This document shows positions 32,944 through 44,830 of a stretch of DNA of 64,000 bases, piece by piece. Origin of the DNA: Blasia pusilla (lineage: Eukaryota; Marchantiophyta; Marchantiopsida; Blasiales); the NCBI GenBank assembly GCA_050084515.1, contig CM114271.1:4712001-4776000 (forward strand), written 5' to 3'. The notes beneath the pieces were generated by a model. The model did no database searches and was not told where the DNA came from. It saw only the letters and a program-made list of their open reading frames with translations. Numbering within the stretch: position 1 is the first letter of the stretch; each line of letters starts with the position of its first letter. The position numbers and the translations under genes were made by a program.

Positions 32944-35900
32944 TCATGAAGAGAGCTGTTCATCGTCAGCAAGATCAAGCAGCTTGGCTACGTCCCCTTC
33001 TATGTACCCTGTCAAGTATGCCACACAGAGTCTTCTCAGGAGTTGTTTTCGTGGATCCTTAGGCTCTGAGGATGAGAGTGTCACCAGTCTTTCCTTCATG
33101 GAAAGAAGTAGCCTTTGTGCTGTATCGACGCTGTCAGGCACTCCTGGTCCTGTGGCATTCTTCACAGGTGCAAATTCTTCTTCACGAACTACTTCCAGGA
33201 GTACCACCTGCGCAGACACAGCCAAGGGTTGGATTTTCCTTAAAATGACACATATGAAAGGACAAGAGACAATGGTAGATTTGAGTCAAGTGGGAGAGGA
33301 GCTGGGTCAGCACAAAAACTTTGGAGGGGAATGGATTTGAGGTGAATATCGAGGTGCCAGACAAGGAATTGCAAAGAATCAGTACCTTGTCAGGATCGGA
33401 AAACTTGAAGGCATCAAAAATGAAACGCTCCAATTTCACCCCATTAGGTTTCTCCGGAACCACTTGTTTCCATTCGCCATCTTCCATTTCGACATGTGGA
33501 ATTCGCTTCAAGGCTGTGTGGAACTTGAGCTCATTACTTCCATCTCCTAGCTTCTTGAGAAAGTCCACCGAGAAAATATTCATACAGGTGTGGCCCGCAC
33601 GAAACTTGAGTGCATTCTCCTTTGAGATTGAATCAAGACCTTCATGGCTTGCTAAACTACTCTCAGGTTCCCCAGAATCTTCCACTGCTGATCTGAGGGT
33701 ATCTGGGATCTCACTGTACTCCAGAACACCATACCGTAACCTGCCTTCACCTTCATCAACCTTTGTATCTTCAGCACTCCCTACAATGTCATGGCTCCTA
33801 CACACCACACCCATGGCTTCCTCTGGTGATATCTTGGTGACAACTTTCACTCCTATGTCGGCATCGCACTCCTTTGTATACCCAAAGAAAACTGGATCCG
33901 CAACTCTTACAAGGGCATTGTCCACAGCAAACACCTGCAAGGGAAATTGAGATTCATAATTGAAAAAAGAAGGGCCATAGGTTGGATTGGTAAAAAGGGA
34001 AGTACCTGACACTCACAAATCGGGTAATTCTAAGCAATCCAAAAAGGTTTTCATTGCATGATAAGACTCTAGACGTGAAAGTGAGAGATGCACTGAAAGC
34101 ACTCTCAATAGGGATACTTGCGGCTTCTGTACGTATATGACTCGTCTATCTTAAGTGAAAGTACCCTCATGTGGCCTACTTCACAATCCATTACCCTCTG
34201 TAATTGTCAGTGATGGCCTCTTGTTAGGTCATAAAGCTAACATTCGCCTTCCTAGTTTGGAGATTCAAGTTTGATCAGGTCTTTGATGAGATCAATGCAG
34301 GGCCAAAACAAAGAAATGGGAAGGAGTGCATGAATGTCTTTCCTAATAACCTCCTGCAGGGTTTTGACTAGCGTAAATGTAATAGGACACAGAAAACAGC
34401 ATCAAAAACAAGGCAAGCACAAGATCTTCCATGGCATACCGGAGCAGTGTTCTCCAGAACTTGTAATATCCTTGTGCCCAACAGAGTAAACCTCAATACT
34501 TTACAAAGTCATGGCACAACAAACCTCAAGCTAGGATGATGGGTATGACCCTCTGGCAACATATATTTAATGACTAATGGCCATTCTCCCTAACTATTTC
34601 ATGTTGTGCACATGACTTGCACTGTCCATACTTATGAAGAAGAAAAGAAGGCTTGAGGAAACCCAGGAGATATGTTCCTGAAGAATTGAATCTTCTTGGA
34701 TAAATAAATGATAATGAGGATAGTATCATACCTGTAAGTAATCTACACCAAGATCAATTAGACGGTCCAACATTCCTTGCCCATGCAGTGCACTGAAGAG
34801 ACCCCCATTTCCATTTGGTGCCCGTGCCACCTTCCAAGGAGTCTCCATAAGGATGCGATGTTGACCATTTCTTTTCTCAAGACCGATGCATGGCATGCTT
34901 TCTTGCATAAGAAACCATACCTGGCAAATTAGAACCATGGACATCATCAGAACAACTGCAATCTATTGGCCTACATGTGACTGGGCTACAAAGAGCTGGC
35001 CCAAAACCAGGTCATGCCCAAATACACACTTTCCAAGGAACAATCCATTCAGCAAACGATGGGAAAAGAAAGAAACAACCGGTAGAAAATAGGCAAAAGG
35101 AGAAAAAGCTGACCACAGCCAAAAGAATATTGGTGGAGAACTAGTAACTTTGGTGAAACAGAGACTTTTTAGATGGACACAAGCCAAAGAAGTACAAACC
35201 TGGTCTTCTTTGAGACCAAAAAATTTGTTTTCTGCAAAAAATGATCTGGTAGATTTATCCGTGGCATCACTTGTCATGACAATCCAGGGGATATGTGGCC
35301 TTGTTCCGGAACCCGTCACCTGAAAAACTCAAGTATGGCAGGCTTATCACTGTGACGACTGGATCATGTTAAAGAGCATATTTTAGTCACACTCAGTTCT
35401 TGTAAACTAATAGTTGAAACAGACCATACAATAAATTCCTCAGTCAACTTAGAAGAGAACTCTGGCAGGGCATTGGGTGAAGGAACAAACCAGTACGGCC
35501 AACTCTTGAATGATAAGCAAACGCTCTGCTTGTATCTCAAATATGGACTTGCCTTCGGGAAGGCCCAAGTCAAGCATGCCTTTCACCACAAGTGGAGTGG
35601 TGTGTCCCAGTCGTGTGCTTTGTCCTCCTGCCAGCACCACAACACCCACTCTCCCATCAGCTACTAATTGTAGCCCTTCCTGCCACCATCGTACCACATC
35701 CACATCATCTCCTCCAGTCTCCTGTTCCTCCAAAGACCTAGGATTGCCTAACCAGGTGTCCAAATCTTGGCAGCTTACACGAGGGAAAGCTGAAGGTGGC
35801 TCTGGCCACACTGCATTTTCTTGTGGCCTGGGTGACAGCATACAAGGTTGGTCAAATTAACCTCTGACTTGCACTTGAAAACTATCTGTCACCTCTGAAT

Positions 35901-38202
35901 AAGGATGTGGCATATGGCCCACTGCGACTCATTACTCAAAAGCTATTTATGGAAAGCACACTTCTTTGCCCAGACTAACTTTACATCAGAGAAACGAAGG
36001 GATCCAAGGAGGACTTATTATTGGGCTGAAAGACTCACCTTACCGATGAGTTTGAAAGGGGTAAGGCATCTTGCAATGCCAGCTGAAATAATGCAAAGTC
36101 CATGGTCAGAAGTTGCTCCATCAACTCTTGTTGTTGAGCTTCAGAGCCAGTAGATAATCCATCAAGAATGTGTGTTTGTCCGATTGCTGTCAATTTTTTC
36201 TTCAAACCTGCAAACCTCTCCTTCAGTTTCCGCTTTTCTTTGACTTCCTGCTTCATCACAAAAGTGTACAATGGCACTTGTGAGTGTTACTGGACAGGTC
36301 CAGAACCTGAGAATGTCATACAAGCACTATCGATGGCAGAGATGAGATGAGATGAGATGAGACGAGGCCATTCTGAGAGCTTGCAGTGGCAAATAGACAA
36401 GCATTCACTGGTGTAGAAAACAAAGCCAGATGAACCATTGTGCAAAACTTTTTGAGGACAATCATATCCATGGAGACAGTCAGTGTCCACCTGCTTGCGT
36501 TTGGCCTTCACATCTTTGCCATCACCTGGGGCGTTCAGCTCAAGAAGTCCTGCTGGTGGGGTAATCTCCACCCGCCTCATATGCTTGTCAACAATAGGAA
36601 CAATGTCTTTAACAAATGGTATCCAGACCTTGCGATCGCTGCTGCCACCAGCTGAGGCTGTCAGGCTCACTTGCAGGAGGTCAGTATCACCACCGGTATT
36701 GAACACATCTAGCACCACACCAATTTCCTGCCCTGTTTCCTGCATACAGAAATCTTGCATCAGAAGACTCCTTCCCTTAATGCAGTGGACCAAGTGCATC
36801 ATCTATGGGCAAGAGACGAGTTGCTTTCAGATGAAAAAACATCAAAATTCGCATATTTCAAGAGAAAGTAGCACAACCCAATTCTCTGTGAACTTCCATT
36901 TATATTGCACATTCAAACATTTTTACTTGAAAACGGCCCAGTACCTGAAGGGCCACTGACATGCCAACAAGATCTGGAATGTAGAATTCGTCCTCATCTA
37001 AAGAAGGTCTATCTGTCACAAGCATGGTTGATCCCACTAGCTCACTGGCCTGCACAAACTCAAGTGCATGGTATTAAGGTCTTGCTGCCATATTGAGGTT
37101 GCACTTGTGGCAAAGACACATGGATCATAGCTTGCAGTCATGCAGAGAGTCAATCATATCATCCTTAAGCTGGAAAATAGATCAAATCTACTATAAGTCA
37201 ACAGTAAAGGGGTATAAAAACGCCTACAATTTAAGGACAGAAAAAATTCCCTCAAGTAAACTTTACTCCCACATGTTGACATCCAGCTTAAATAAGACCC
37301 AAAAAATAAAAGTATACATGGACACTGGACAGTGGACACTGGACAACCTTCTCTAGAGTGTCGAATCCATTTAAAGTGATGAGCCATGAAGGACGTCTGC
37401 CGGATCGTTCCCTGCCCTCCACAAGCTCGACACGCTGGAGAACAGGTTTACCCATGGAGCGACTACGTATCCATCTTGTTCCTGGCTGGTCAATCACAGC
37501 AACCTTTGATCAATTCAAGCACTCCTTGTAAAATATCATGCTTACTTAAGTTCAGAACAAGAGCTTAGCTAGCCAACGACCTCTTCTCCCATTTTACATT
37601 CAACATGTGACTAAACATGACAAGTAGATATACTTGCTATCCAACAGGCACTCCAGCATTAGACTGGACTAGCTTTTAAGACTCATGAGATTAATTCAGT
37701 CTTGTAAGAGATCTAGCTCAGTCTTCCAATTTTCCTTCTCGAATGCACAATTTAGTTATTTCTGAACATAAGTAGTACGATGAGCCACAATCAACTCAGG
37801 AGAAGCACCCGCTCACACCTTCTCGAATCGTTCTTCAGGGAAATCTGTCAGGGAATGCACGTGGAGCTCCCCATTTACTCCATGAGTATCAGCAATGTAC
37901 CCCACTTCCACGAAGTCTCCAGCATCTGGAATCTCGTCTTCCAACAGAGGACTCAGATTACCTTCAGAAACAGACAAGCACAAGACATTATCACCCAAAT
38001 TTTGGTGGAGCTTGAGAACACTCATGACAACACTGTAGTTCTCACACAGGTGTGTGACGTGACGGCCAGAGACCACCACCTGGAACTGGACCTGAGGACC
38101 TCCTAGGTGGTCTTCGTATGGGCTCTCCCTGCTCAGGAAACTCCACAGGTGTTCCAGATTCAGCAGGAGACACAGAATCTCATGCCCATTCCAATACACC
38201 AA
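32944..38202 (-). CDS. RimM domain-UDP-sugar pyrophosphorylase fusion protein (AT5G46420-like)
   Basis: Ten coding exons join in frame with GT-AG borders (high to low): to 37819, 37485-37348, 37049-36945, 36739-36491, 36247-36039, 35827-35497, 35319-35200, 34920-34732, 33934-33386 and 33207-32944. The first four give RimM: GYIADTHGVNGELHV, PGTRWIRSR, DEFYIPDLVGM, then a PRC-barrel with WIPFVKDIVPIVD and ITPPAGLLELN. RimM assists 16S rRNA maturation in 30S ribosomes, so a plastid role is likely. A lysine-rich linker leads to a UDP-GlcNAc pyrophosphorylase-like domain: VLAGGQSTRLG, GLPEGKSIFEIQAERL, IPWIVMTS, PNGNGGLF, VDNALVRVADP and REEEFAPVKNATG. The usual PKG of the nucleotide loop is PLVVKG, a three-residue insertion. 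The start in the first exon is uncertain; upstream exons probably supply the N-terminus. No internal stops. Confidence 0.88.
36339..36363. repeat. GAGAT pentanucleotide microsatellite
   Basis: Five units of GAGAT or a one-base variant lie in the intron of the RimM-UAP gene between the exons ending at 36491 and starting at 36247. Confidence 0.8.
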
Positions 38203-38280
38203 CCATCATCTGATGCTTTGCACTGTCAAACTAAAAAAAGTTCAAGGGACCTCTCTCCTCTGAGCCTCTCAGTGTGCACC

Positions 38281-39305
38281 CAACCCTGCCTCTAGCACCA
38301 TCCAACAGAGCGCGGGGTATCTGGTAGCCAACCTACAACAGGCACTACTTCATGAGTAGTATATATCTCCATCTGATTCACAACACAATGAGTACCATCC
38401 TATGCAGAAATTGCTAGGCTGGTGACACCAGAGCCATACATAACGTTCAGTAGCCTAAATTCACTGCCTACAGCTGCTGCACTGGTAAGTAACACATGTA
38501 ACACATGATTTCAATATGGTCAGCACTCACATTATATGAGGGTGTCACTCATCCTCTCTCTCCTACTGTTCAAGCATTCGTGGATACCATAACCAAAGCA
38601 GTGGGCAAACGCTCACAGCAGAACAGCATGGAGGAAGCCATGAAAATGTCTGACCTCTCTCTCTTGACGGTATATCCCGAGAAGGCAGAACTGAATAAAT
38701 ATTTGCGGGGAACCCCTTGCTTGGGAACCTGGCTCAAGTTCAAGTTCAGAACGGGGGCAATCCCCTTGAACCATAAGAAAAGCAGGATGGGAACACAACT
38801 AAACTCTTGCGCCTTGTGTGACGATGGGGATGAAACCTCTAGTCATTACTTGGTCTCCTGCGCAAAATTCACATCTCACAGAGCAAGAGCATATGCTGAT
38901 ATTGCTAAGCTGGTAGCACCAGAACTGTTCAACACATTCAGTAGGCTTGATTCATTGCCCAAAGCTGCTGCACTGGTAAGTAATGTCTATTTGGGATCCC
39001 AACCAGGTAAAGTAGATGGTGTGGTGAAGATTTTCTTGGTTGACACTTGGAAGCTCCGCACAAACACGTTGTTTGGTCAGCACTCACACTGCATGAGAGT
39101 GTCTCCCTCCTCTCATATGGTACCTTCTTCACTTGCTCCTCTCTCTACACCTATCCCAGTCTCAAGCAACGTCCAACCAGGGCGCGGGGTCAATGGTCGC
39201 AAGGCTACGACAGGCACTACTTAATGAGTACAGTCTCCTACTGTCCAAGAGGGCAGGTTCCATGGTCGCAAGGCTACAGGCACTACTTAATGAGTAATAG
39301 CCTCA
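38281..39305 (+). pseudogene. LINE 3' fragment with CCHC finger, inside an intron
   Basis: The open frame 38505-39224 contains LNKYLRGTPCLGTWLKFKFR, then a CCHC motif (CALCDDGDETSSHYLVSC) and KFTSHRARAYADIAKLV. This is the form of the region after the reverse transcriptase in many non-LTR retrotransposons. A shorter related copy lies at 63.5-63.96 kb on the same strand. Tail phrases containing CAGGCACTACTT(A/C)ATGAG occur near 38337, 39210 and 39280, suggesting repeated 3' ends. The fragment lies opposite in strand to the RimM-UAP gene and within what I take to be its second intron. Confidence 0.6.
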
Positions 39306-39329
39306 GGGACTCCAGTGGACAACATAATT

Positions 39330-39600
39330 GACGTCTCTCTCTAAACCCTACATAAACCCTCTCTAAACCCTACATCCTGTTGGTGTCAATAACTTTTGTC
39401 TCTCTAAACCCTGTTGCAGAGAATGAATGAATTGATATACTGTCCACAGGAGCCCAGAAAAAGGGTCATGGGACTTTGATTTGCAGTTCATGCAGGATTT
39501 ACTAATCTGAACCTGGTTCTTGCAGGTCATGAAGTCAGCGAGTGTGAGGGTAGGACCTCTGAAGAAATCTGGGAACACAAGTCTGATGTACTCGTGGTAA
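39330..39600. repeat. Dispersed repeat with telomere-like AAACCCT units
   Basis: Several CTAAACCCT-like units lie at 39338-39415. The following segment (about 39499-39585), with the phrase TGAACCTGGTTCTTGC, recurs at about 62055-62145, so it is a dispersed repeat. The telomere-like units are too few and irregular to be a telomere. Confidence 0.45.
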
Positions 39601-39979
39601 TTGTAATTGAATAAAAAAATGTCACTCCATCATAAAAAAAAATTGAGATTCCGTGCTTACATAATCTTTCCTCTCTTTTGGTTTGTGACAACTTTCCTTT
39701 CTCTAATTCTAAGTCTGTAGAACCACATCGGAATCTAGCAAGTGGATTACGGAGTTTAGTGGGCATTTTGGTAGAGATGTGAGATGCCTGTGCCCCACAT
39801 CGCTCGGTATTTGCACTAATGCTGCATCCTTTCTCCATTTTTTCCAGACTGGACGCACCTGCTCTCCATAGCTTTTGCTGCTTATCTCAGGTAATAAATA
39901 TACAGTCGTTCCATAATATCTCCAAAAGGTCTTTGTGAGTGCTTGTTAGCAGATCATCAATAGATACGCCCCACTTGTT

Positions 39980-40772
39980 AAGCCATACACTGCACTACTG
40001 ATATCGATTCCTTGCCCCGGTAGCCGATAGCCGGTAGGGGCAGCACTATCCTTGCAAGCTTGGAAGGCTCTTACAGAGAGGCGATTAGGGTCGTCCTCGG
40101 TAATAGCTTCGAGGAGCTGAAGAAATGCGGTCAGGCTTTTGACTGCATAAATCTCCATTGGGACTTCTCCAAACGCTGCAAATGGTAGGTCATGGGGGAT
40201 TGTCATCCTGACACTCGGCCAACAATGCATAAAGAGATTCTGTGGGATCTCCAGTCACTTGAGCCATTAATTGGCATTCGAACCCCAAACATCAGGAGCA
40301 TACAGAGCGGCTGGAATGACGATGGCTTTCAAGAGTGTTGGACTTCTTGTGGTGTGTTCCACACTTCCATTCTCTTGCAGTTGGATTCCAGCAGATGAAG
40401 ACATCTCACCCGTGCAATAACTTTGCTGCGACCGTTATTCGTTCTCCAATTGATGGTGGGGTTTGAACAGAGAGAGAGGGGGAGAATTAGGAAGACAGCG
40501 CATAAAAAGAACCCCATACAATGTGGATACTCACCAGACTGAGCCATCTCTGTAATGCCCCCGCGTGCTGCTCTCGTCGCCCGGCTGTCATCACCATTTC
40601 CTCCTGCTCCTCCTCCTCCTCCTGCGGCTCTTCGACGTTGCTTGCTCATGCTCAATCCAGTCTTCGCGCTCCATCCCTCTGCAGACCTGTTCCGTCCCGT
40701 CAGAAAATTCACGCAAGCAAACGTCGGCACCATCGCCATCATCCTTGCCCTCACCACAAGCGCTGAAGCCAT
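39980..40772 (-). CDS. Candidate first two exons of the RimM-UAP gene (transit peptide)
   Basis: A minus-strand exon from ATG at 40772 to 40535 ends at a strong donor (G|GTGAGTAT). It encodes MASALVVRARMMAMVPTF followed by Ser/Arg/Gly-rich sequence, which looks like a plastid transit peptide. An acceptor (TTTGCAG) at 40175 opens a second exon in the matching phase, reading FGEVPMEIYAVKSLTAFLQ and on to about 39980; its donor was not fixed. The first exon is GC-rich and the region above it (to about 41.1 kb) has promoter-like base composition. Linking these exons to the RimM domain exon at 38.2 kb rests on strand, phase and the expected need for a transit peptide. They could instead be a separate small gene. 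Confidence 0.5.
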
Positions 40773-41135
40773 TCTCCCGTCTCCGCTTCGCTCGATTCCT
40801 CCCTTGTTTCGAATTCAATCGCTCGCAGTCCAATCTAAAGACAAGCCCCAGAGCAGTCGGTGCACGGACGGAGGACGGAGACGGAGGACGTGAATAGGGC
40901 GTGTCACGCGGCGTCCCGTGGGCATTTTCCGTGCTTTGCCGTTGGGCGTTCCACGGGTAAGACGTCTGAGCCGCTGCAGGACATCTGTAACCTACGGGTT
41001 GGTCCACGGGATATAGAGTGACACGCCCCACTGTGGCCTTCACATTATACGGGCGAACCGGGGAACATGACTCCATCCGGCTTCACACTCGGCGACCTGT
41101 GACACAGGTCATTTAAAAAGGGTGACTGGTGTATG

Positions 41136-41227
41136 CAGGTTGCCAAGAAATGGGTGGGAGTAAGGGCACTCATCCTCCCAAACCTTCAAAACAGGTTGCC
41201 AAGAAATGGGTGGGAGTAAGGGCACTC
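41136..41227. repeat. 56-bp tandem duplication
   Basis: A 36-base phrase starting CAGGTTGCCAAGAAATGGG is repeated exactly at 41136-41171 and 41192-41227. It lies upstream of the presumed start of the RimM-UAP gene, on the far side of its GC-rich first exon. Confidence 0.85.
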
Positions 41228-41819
41228 TCTACTGATTTTTCTTTTTCTTCCTATTTTCTTTTGTAAGGATGAAACTTGATCGTCACCTTGGCCCATAAGG
41301 TCTCCTCCCAAAAATCCAAGATGAGGGGTACAAGTATCTGAGTTAATTTAAAAATTGCAAAGCTACCTGATTAGCTAGATTCATCCAATAGAAGCAATTA
41401 AAAAAACCACTAGTATAATGCATATTTACCTTAAAAATATGAGGGCATTTATTTTGTGATTTAATGAAAATGCCTCATATTAACCCTAAAAATATGAGGG
41501 CATTTTACTTGGAAAGGCAAGGTGGGGCGAGGGAGGTATATTATTAAGTGGTATTTTGTTTGAATGTTAAGAAGTAGAATGTTATTTCAATGTTGAAGAG
41601 TGGAGGTTATTTATTATGTTAAGTTAATTCTTATGATAGGGAATAGGATTGGAGAAGTGGGATGTTTGTGTCATCACCACCATTGGAGCCAAAATGAATT
41701 CATCATTAGACCTACATGTTCTTCAAACATTTAAAAATTCACATTGCCAAAGGAGGGTTTCCCAACACAACATTGATCTTCCCAACTTTTAATAATATAG
41801 ATAGAGAATCTTTCAGAGT

Positions 41820-42795
41820 AAAAATGACTCACAACGTTATCGATGTACATTGATATATCGAGCCTTATCCACCTTGAGGGAATCCTAACGCTAGCATCCT
41901 AGTCCCAAAACATCTTTTCATGTTAGGAGGTGCATGCAAATGAAGGAGCAATGATCTTTGCTCAACAAGTCACCTTTCAAAGACCAAAATAGAAAAATCA
42001 CGAGAAATGACGTTTTGACACAATTCACATATTGTCAACCTCAGCTCAAGAAGAAGGTACATACAATGCAATGTTTAGTATCTATATAAATTATGAATAT
42101 ATGTGTTTGGTGGTGTTATAAGAGATCCATACAAAAATATCTATATTATTATGAAGATGACAGTGCAATTTCTTAATTTCAAACCAAACATCCCTCCAAC
42201 ATGAGGACTTTAATTGGTAACACTTGCACACAAAAATTATGGAAGGTGACAAGCAAGAAAATCTTTCCATCATGGAGCCTCTAGGTAGCATGAAAATTAA
42301 GATTGAATTCTATATTTGGTACTCACGGTAGGGAAGCTTAATCTTGGCTAGTCGTTGCGCGATTATCATTAGTCAATCAAAATTAGTCGAGACTATGGTT
42401 AAGATTATACACTATATGAAAGAAGGGACGAGCCTCCACTCATTCTCTCATTGCAAATTTTGTTCTCCATGGTGATGTGTATGGAGCACATTACTAGAAT
42501 ATATTCCAACGCATCCAAAATCAAAAAATCCAATTTAATTTGAAAGTGCAATTAATGAAAAAATGCAATTTGAGTAAGAAGTTCTTTCATATACTCAATT
42601 TTAAAATTTGAGGTGAGTGGAATTAATAGTAGGAGTGGTCTATGCCTCAATTGGAGCAGAGAAAGCATGAAATTACATTTTTTGTGAGTGAAAATGTTTA
42701 TCATGGAGTATTCTCAACAACAATCACAAACTAAATAAATTAATGAAACAAAACACACTTTAGTTCACTTCATTACAAACGCCTACTACCCCACG
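41820..42795. repeat. Decayed LTR-like repeat, left copy
   Basis: The part near 41840-42020 resembles the interior of the 618-bp LTR-like element at 59302-59919 (shared phrases around GAGCCTTATCCACC, AACGCTAGCATCCTA and CAACAAGTCACC). The part from 41935 on, including TACAATGCAATGTTTAGTA and a long identical phrase at 42066-42121, recurs at 44285-44830. No coding motif is visible. Confidence 0.5.
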
Positions 42796-44282
42796 TGTCA
42801 CGCCCTTTAGGATAGATCGGTGAGATTATCTAGGCCATTATAGGCCCAATAAACTTAATAGTTTTGCATTTGGAAAAAAACTTAAATGAAAATATGATCG
42901 ACTTTCTAAATATTGAGCTAATTACAAGGAGGTGACTTGGGAGAATAGGTTACCATGAAGAGAGCTTGGGAGAAATATATCCCAAGGAGAGAGAGCTTAA
43001 TGATTGTTGAATCTTAGCATGGCGGAGGAGCTATGGTCCCTTGCCTTGTGAGTGTAACCCAAGCCTCTCATTAGGAGTGGGTTTGGTTTCATGAGAGAGA
43101 GTGCACACCTTTGAGAGCTATGGTGTGAGATTATTAGAGAGAGATTAGATCTTATTTTACAAAGAGAGAATGAGAGAGTGAGAAAGCTTCATCGATGGAC
43201 ACTGCTCCTCTTCGCTCAAAATGGGATCTCAAGGGTTGCTTGGATTGTTCTTTCCTTTTCGATAGGATTGAGTAACTGCCCCATTCTTTGGGAGCACCAT
43301 GTCTTATTTATACAGGTTTTACATTTTTTGGGAGGAATTACAATTTTATGTTGGAGAAAAGACATTGGGCTTTGGCTAGAATGTCCGATTCTAAATATTT
43401 TTAATGATGGCGATTTGAATCAATTTTCGATGAGAAAAAGGTTATGATCAATCTTGCAAAATTTCCATTTTATTTTTAGGTTAAATTGTGCAAACCCTAA
43501 ACCAGCCGCCACATGGCTCGCCGCGCGCGTCATAGTCTTATCACCTCCTGGTCAACTTTTAATATCACCATCAATTCCTAAAATGGTCCACCTTGTTGTC
43601 CACCCTTGGTTGCCATTCACGGAGTGGAGGGTCTTCCACAAGGTTCGTTGATTCCGCCATCATGTACTTTGTTTTGTGCCACTCATCAAAGACGGCATAT
43701 GACCTCCTATTATAGTGTTTGAGTTTTGATTTCCTTCTAATATCAACTAGCGACCGCCTTTGTCTCGCAGCCGATCCGGAATTATGGAGAAAATTGGGGT
43801 TTATTGTTGATTGCACCTTTATTTCTAAGAGTTTTTTCATCCGGGAGAATATGACTTGCTGATTCGAGGATTGCGAGTTGGGGTAGAGATTTTGTTCGAC
43901 ATTGACATGTTATTACCCATTTTGGTCCTTTATTGTGAGGGTTTCTGGGATTTTGGTAGTTTATTTGGGAATACTGGGTATGTGGATGTTACATCATTTA
44001 TATGTGGTTTAGGGGACATAGCTTGTTGTCGAGTTGAGGTTAGGTTATCGATGAAATGATAACATGGTATTTGCGCCATATTCGCTCATTACATGTCTCG
44101 GGTAGGTTTGATCACATGTTTGGGATGAGTGATTGAAAGATTACTCACGAGGCAAGATGAGAAGGGCACGAGGTTCATCGCGTCCGGTCGGGACTTTCGA
44201 GGTGGTGAATCCGAGAGTATCTAGAGGTTTTATGCGGAGTGGCGTGAGGTTCCGAGGGTCTTCACTTCAGGGGCCACCTCAG
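42796..44282 (+). mobile_element. Gypsy-DNMT-PHD family copy 3, 5' fragment only
   Basis: It starts TGTCACGCCCTTTAGGATA, runs through most of block A and the leader, and stops where gag should begin (matching about 17812 of copy A). No pol sequence is left. Relative to copy A it has many short deletions, often in GC-rich places, with few substitutions in between. Part of block A (about 42840-42920) contains an AT-rich segment not seen in other A blocks but repeated at 44755-44815. No target duplication was found. Confidence 0.7.
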
Positions 44283-44830
44283 CATGCAAATGAAGGAGCA
44301 ATGTGCTAACTTTTCAAACGACATCGCACATCTGATACAATGCAATGTTTAGTATCTATATAAATTATGAATATATGTGTTTGGTGGTGTTATAAAGAGC
44401 ATAAAAATATCTATATTATTATGGGAGAGTGCTTTCTTGATTTGCAAACACCTCACTGTTAGACACATGGGAATTGGGAAGCAAGAAAATCTTTCACATG
44501 CTCTAGGTAGCAAGAATACAAATTCGGATTTGCGTACAGTGTCATTAGTCCCTTGTCTGACTATACACTAGCAAAAGCTCTTTCCGTACATCGTATGGGC
44601 ACATTACTAGAATATATTATAAAAAATCCATAATTTAAGGTATCGAGTAAGAAGCATATACTACTAAAAGCATCGACCATGAAGTGGACTTAATAGTCCT
44701 ACAAACTAAATAAATTAATATCAAAACATACAACGAAATTATCTACATTATACAATAAACTTAATAGTTGCATTAAAAAGAAAATGAAAATTGAGAAATA
44801 TTAGCTAATTACAACTTGTGCGATAGCCAA
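44283..44830. repeat. Decayed LTR-like repeat, right copy
   Basis: This block repeats 41935-42916 but is shortened by many small deletions. It contains TACAATGCAATGTTTAGTA at 44337 and the phrase CAAGAAAATCTTTC near 44480. Together with the left copy it brackets Gypsy copy 3. Confidence 0.6.

Noticed and set aside
33321-33950. 209-residue plus-strand open frame
   Set aside because: It is the antisense of a clear coding exon of the RimM-UAP gene.
39333-39415. Interstitial telomere repeat
   Set aside because: Only a few irregular AAACCCT units are present, separated by other bases.
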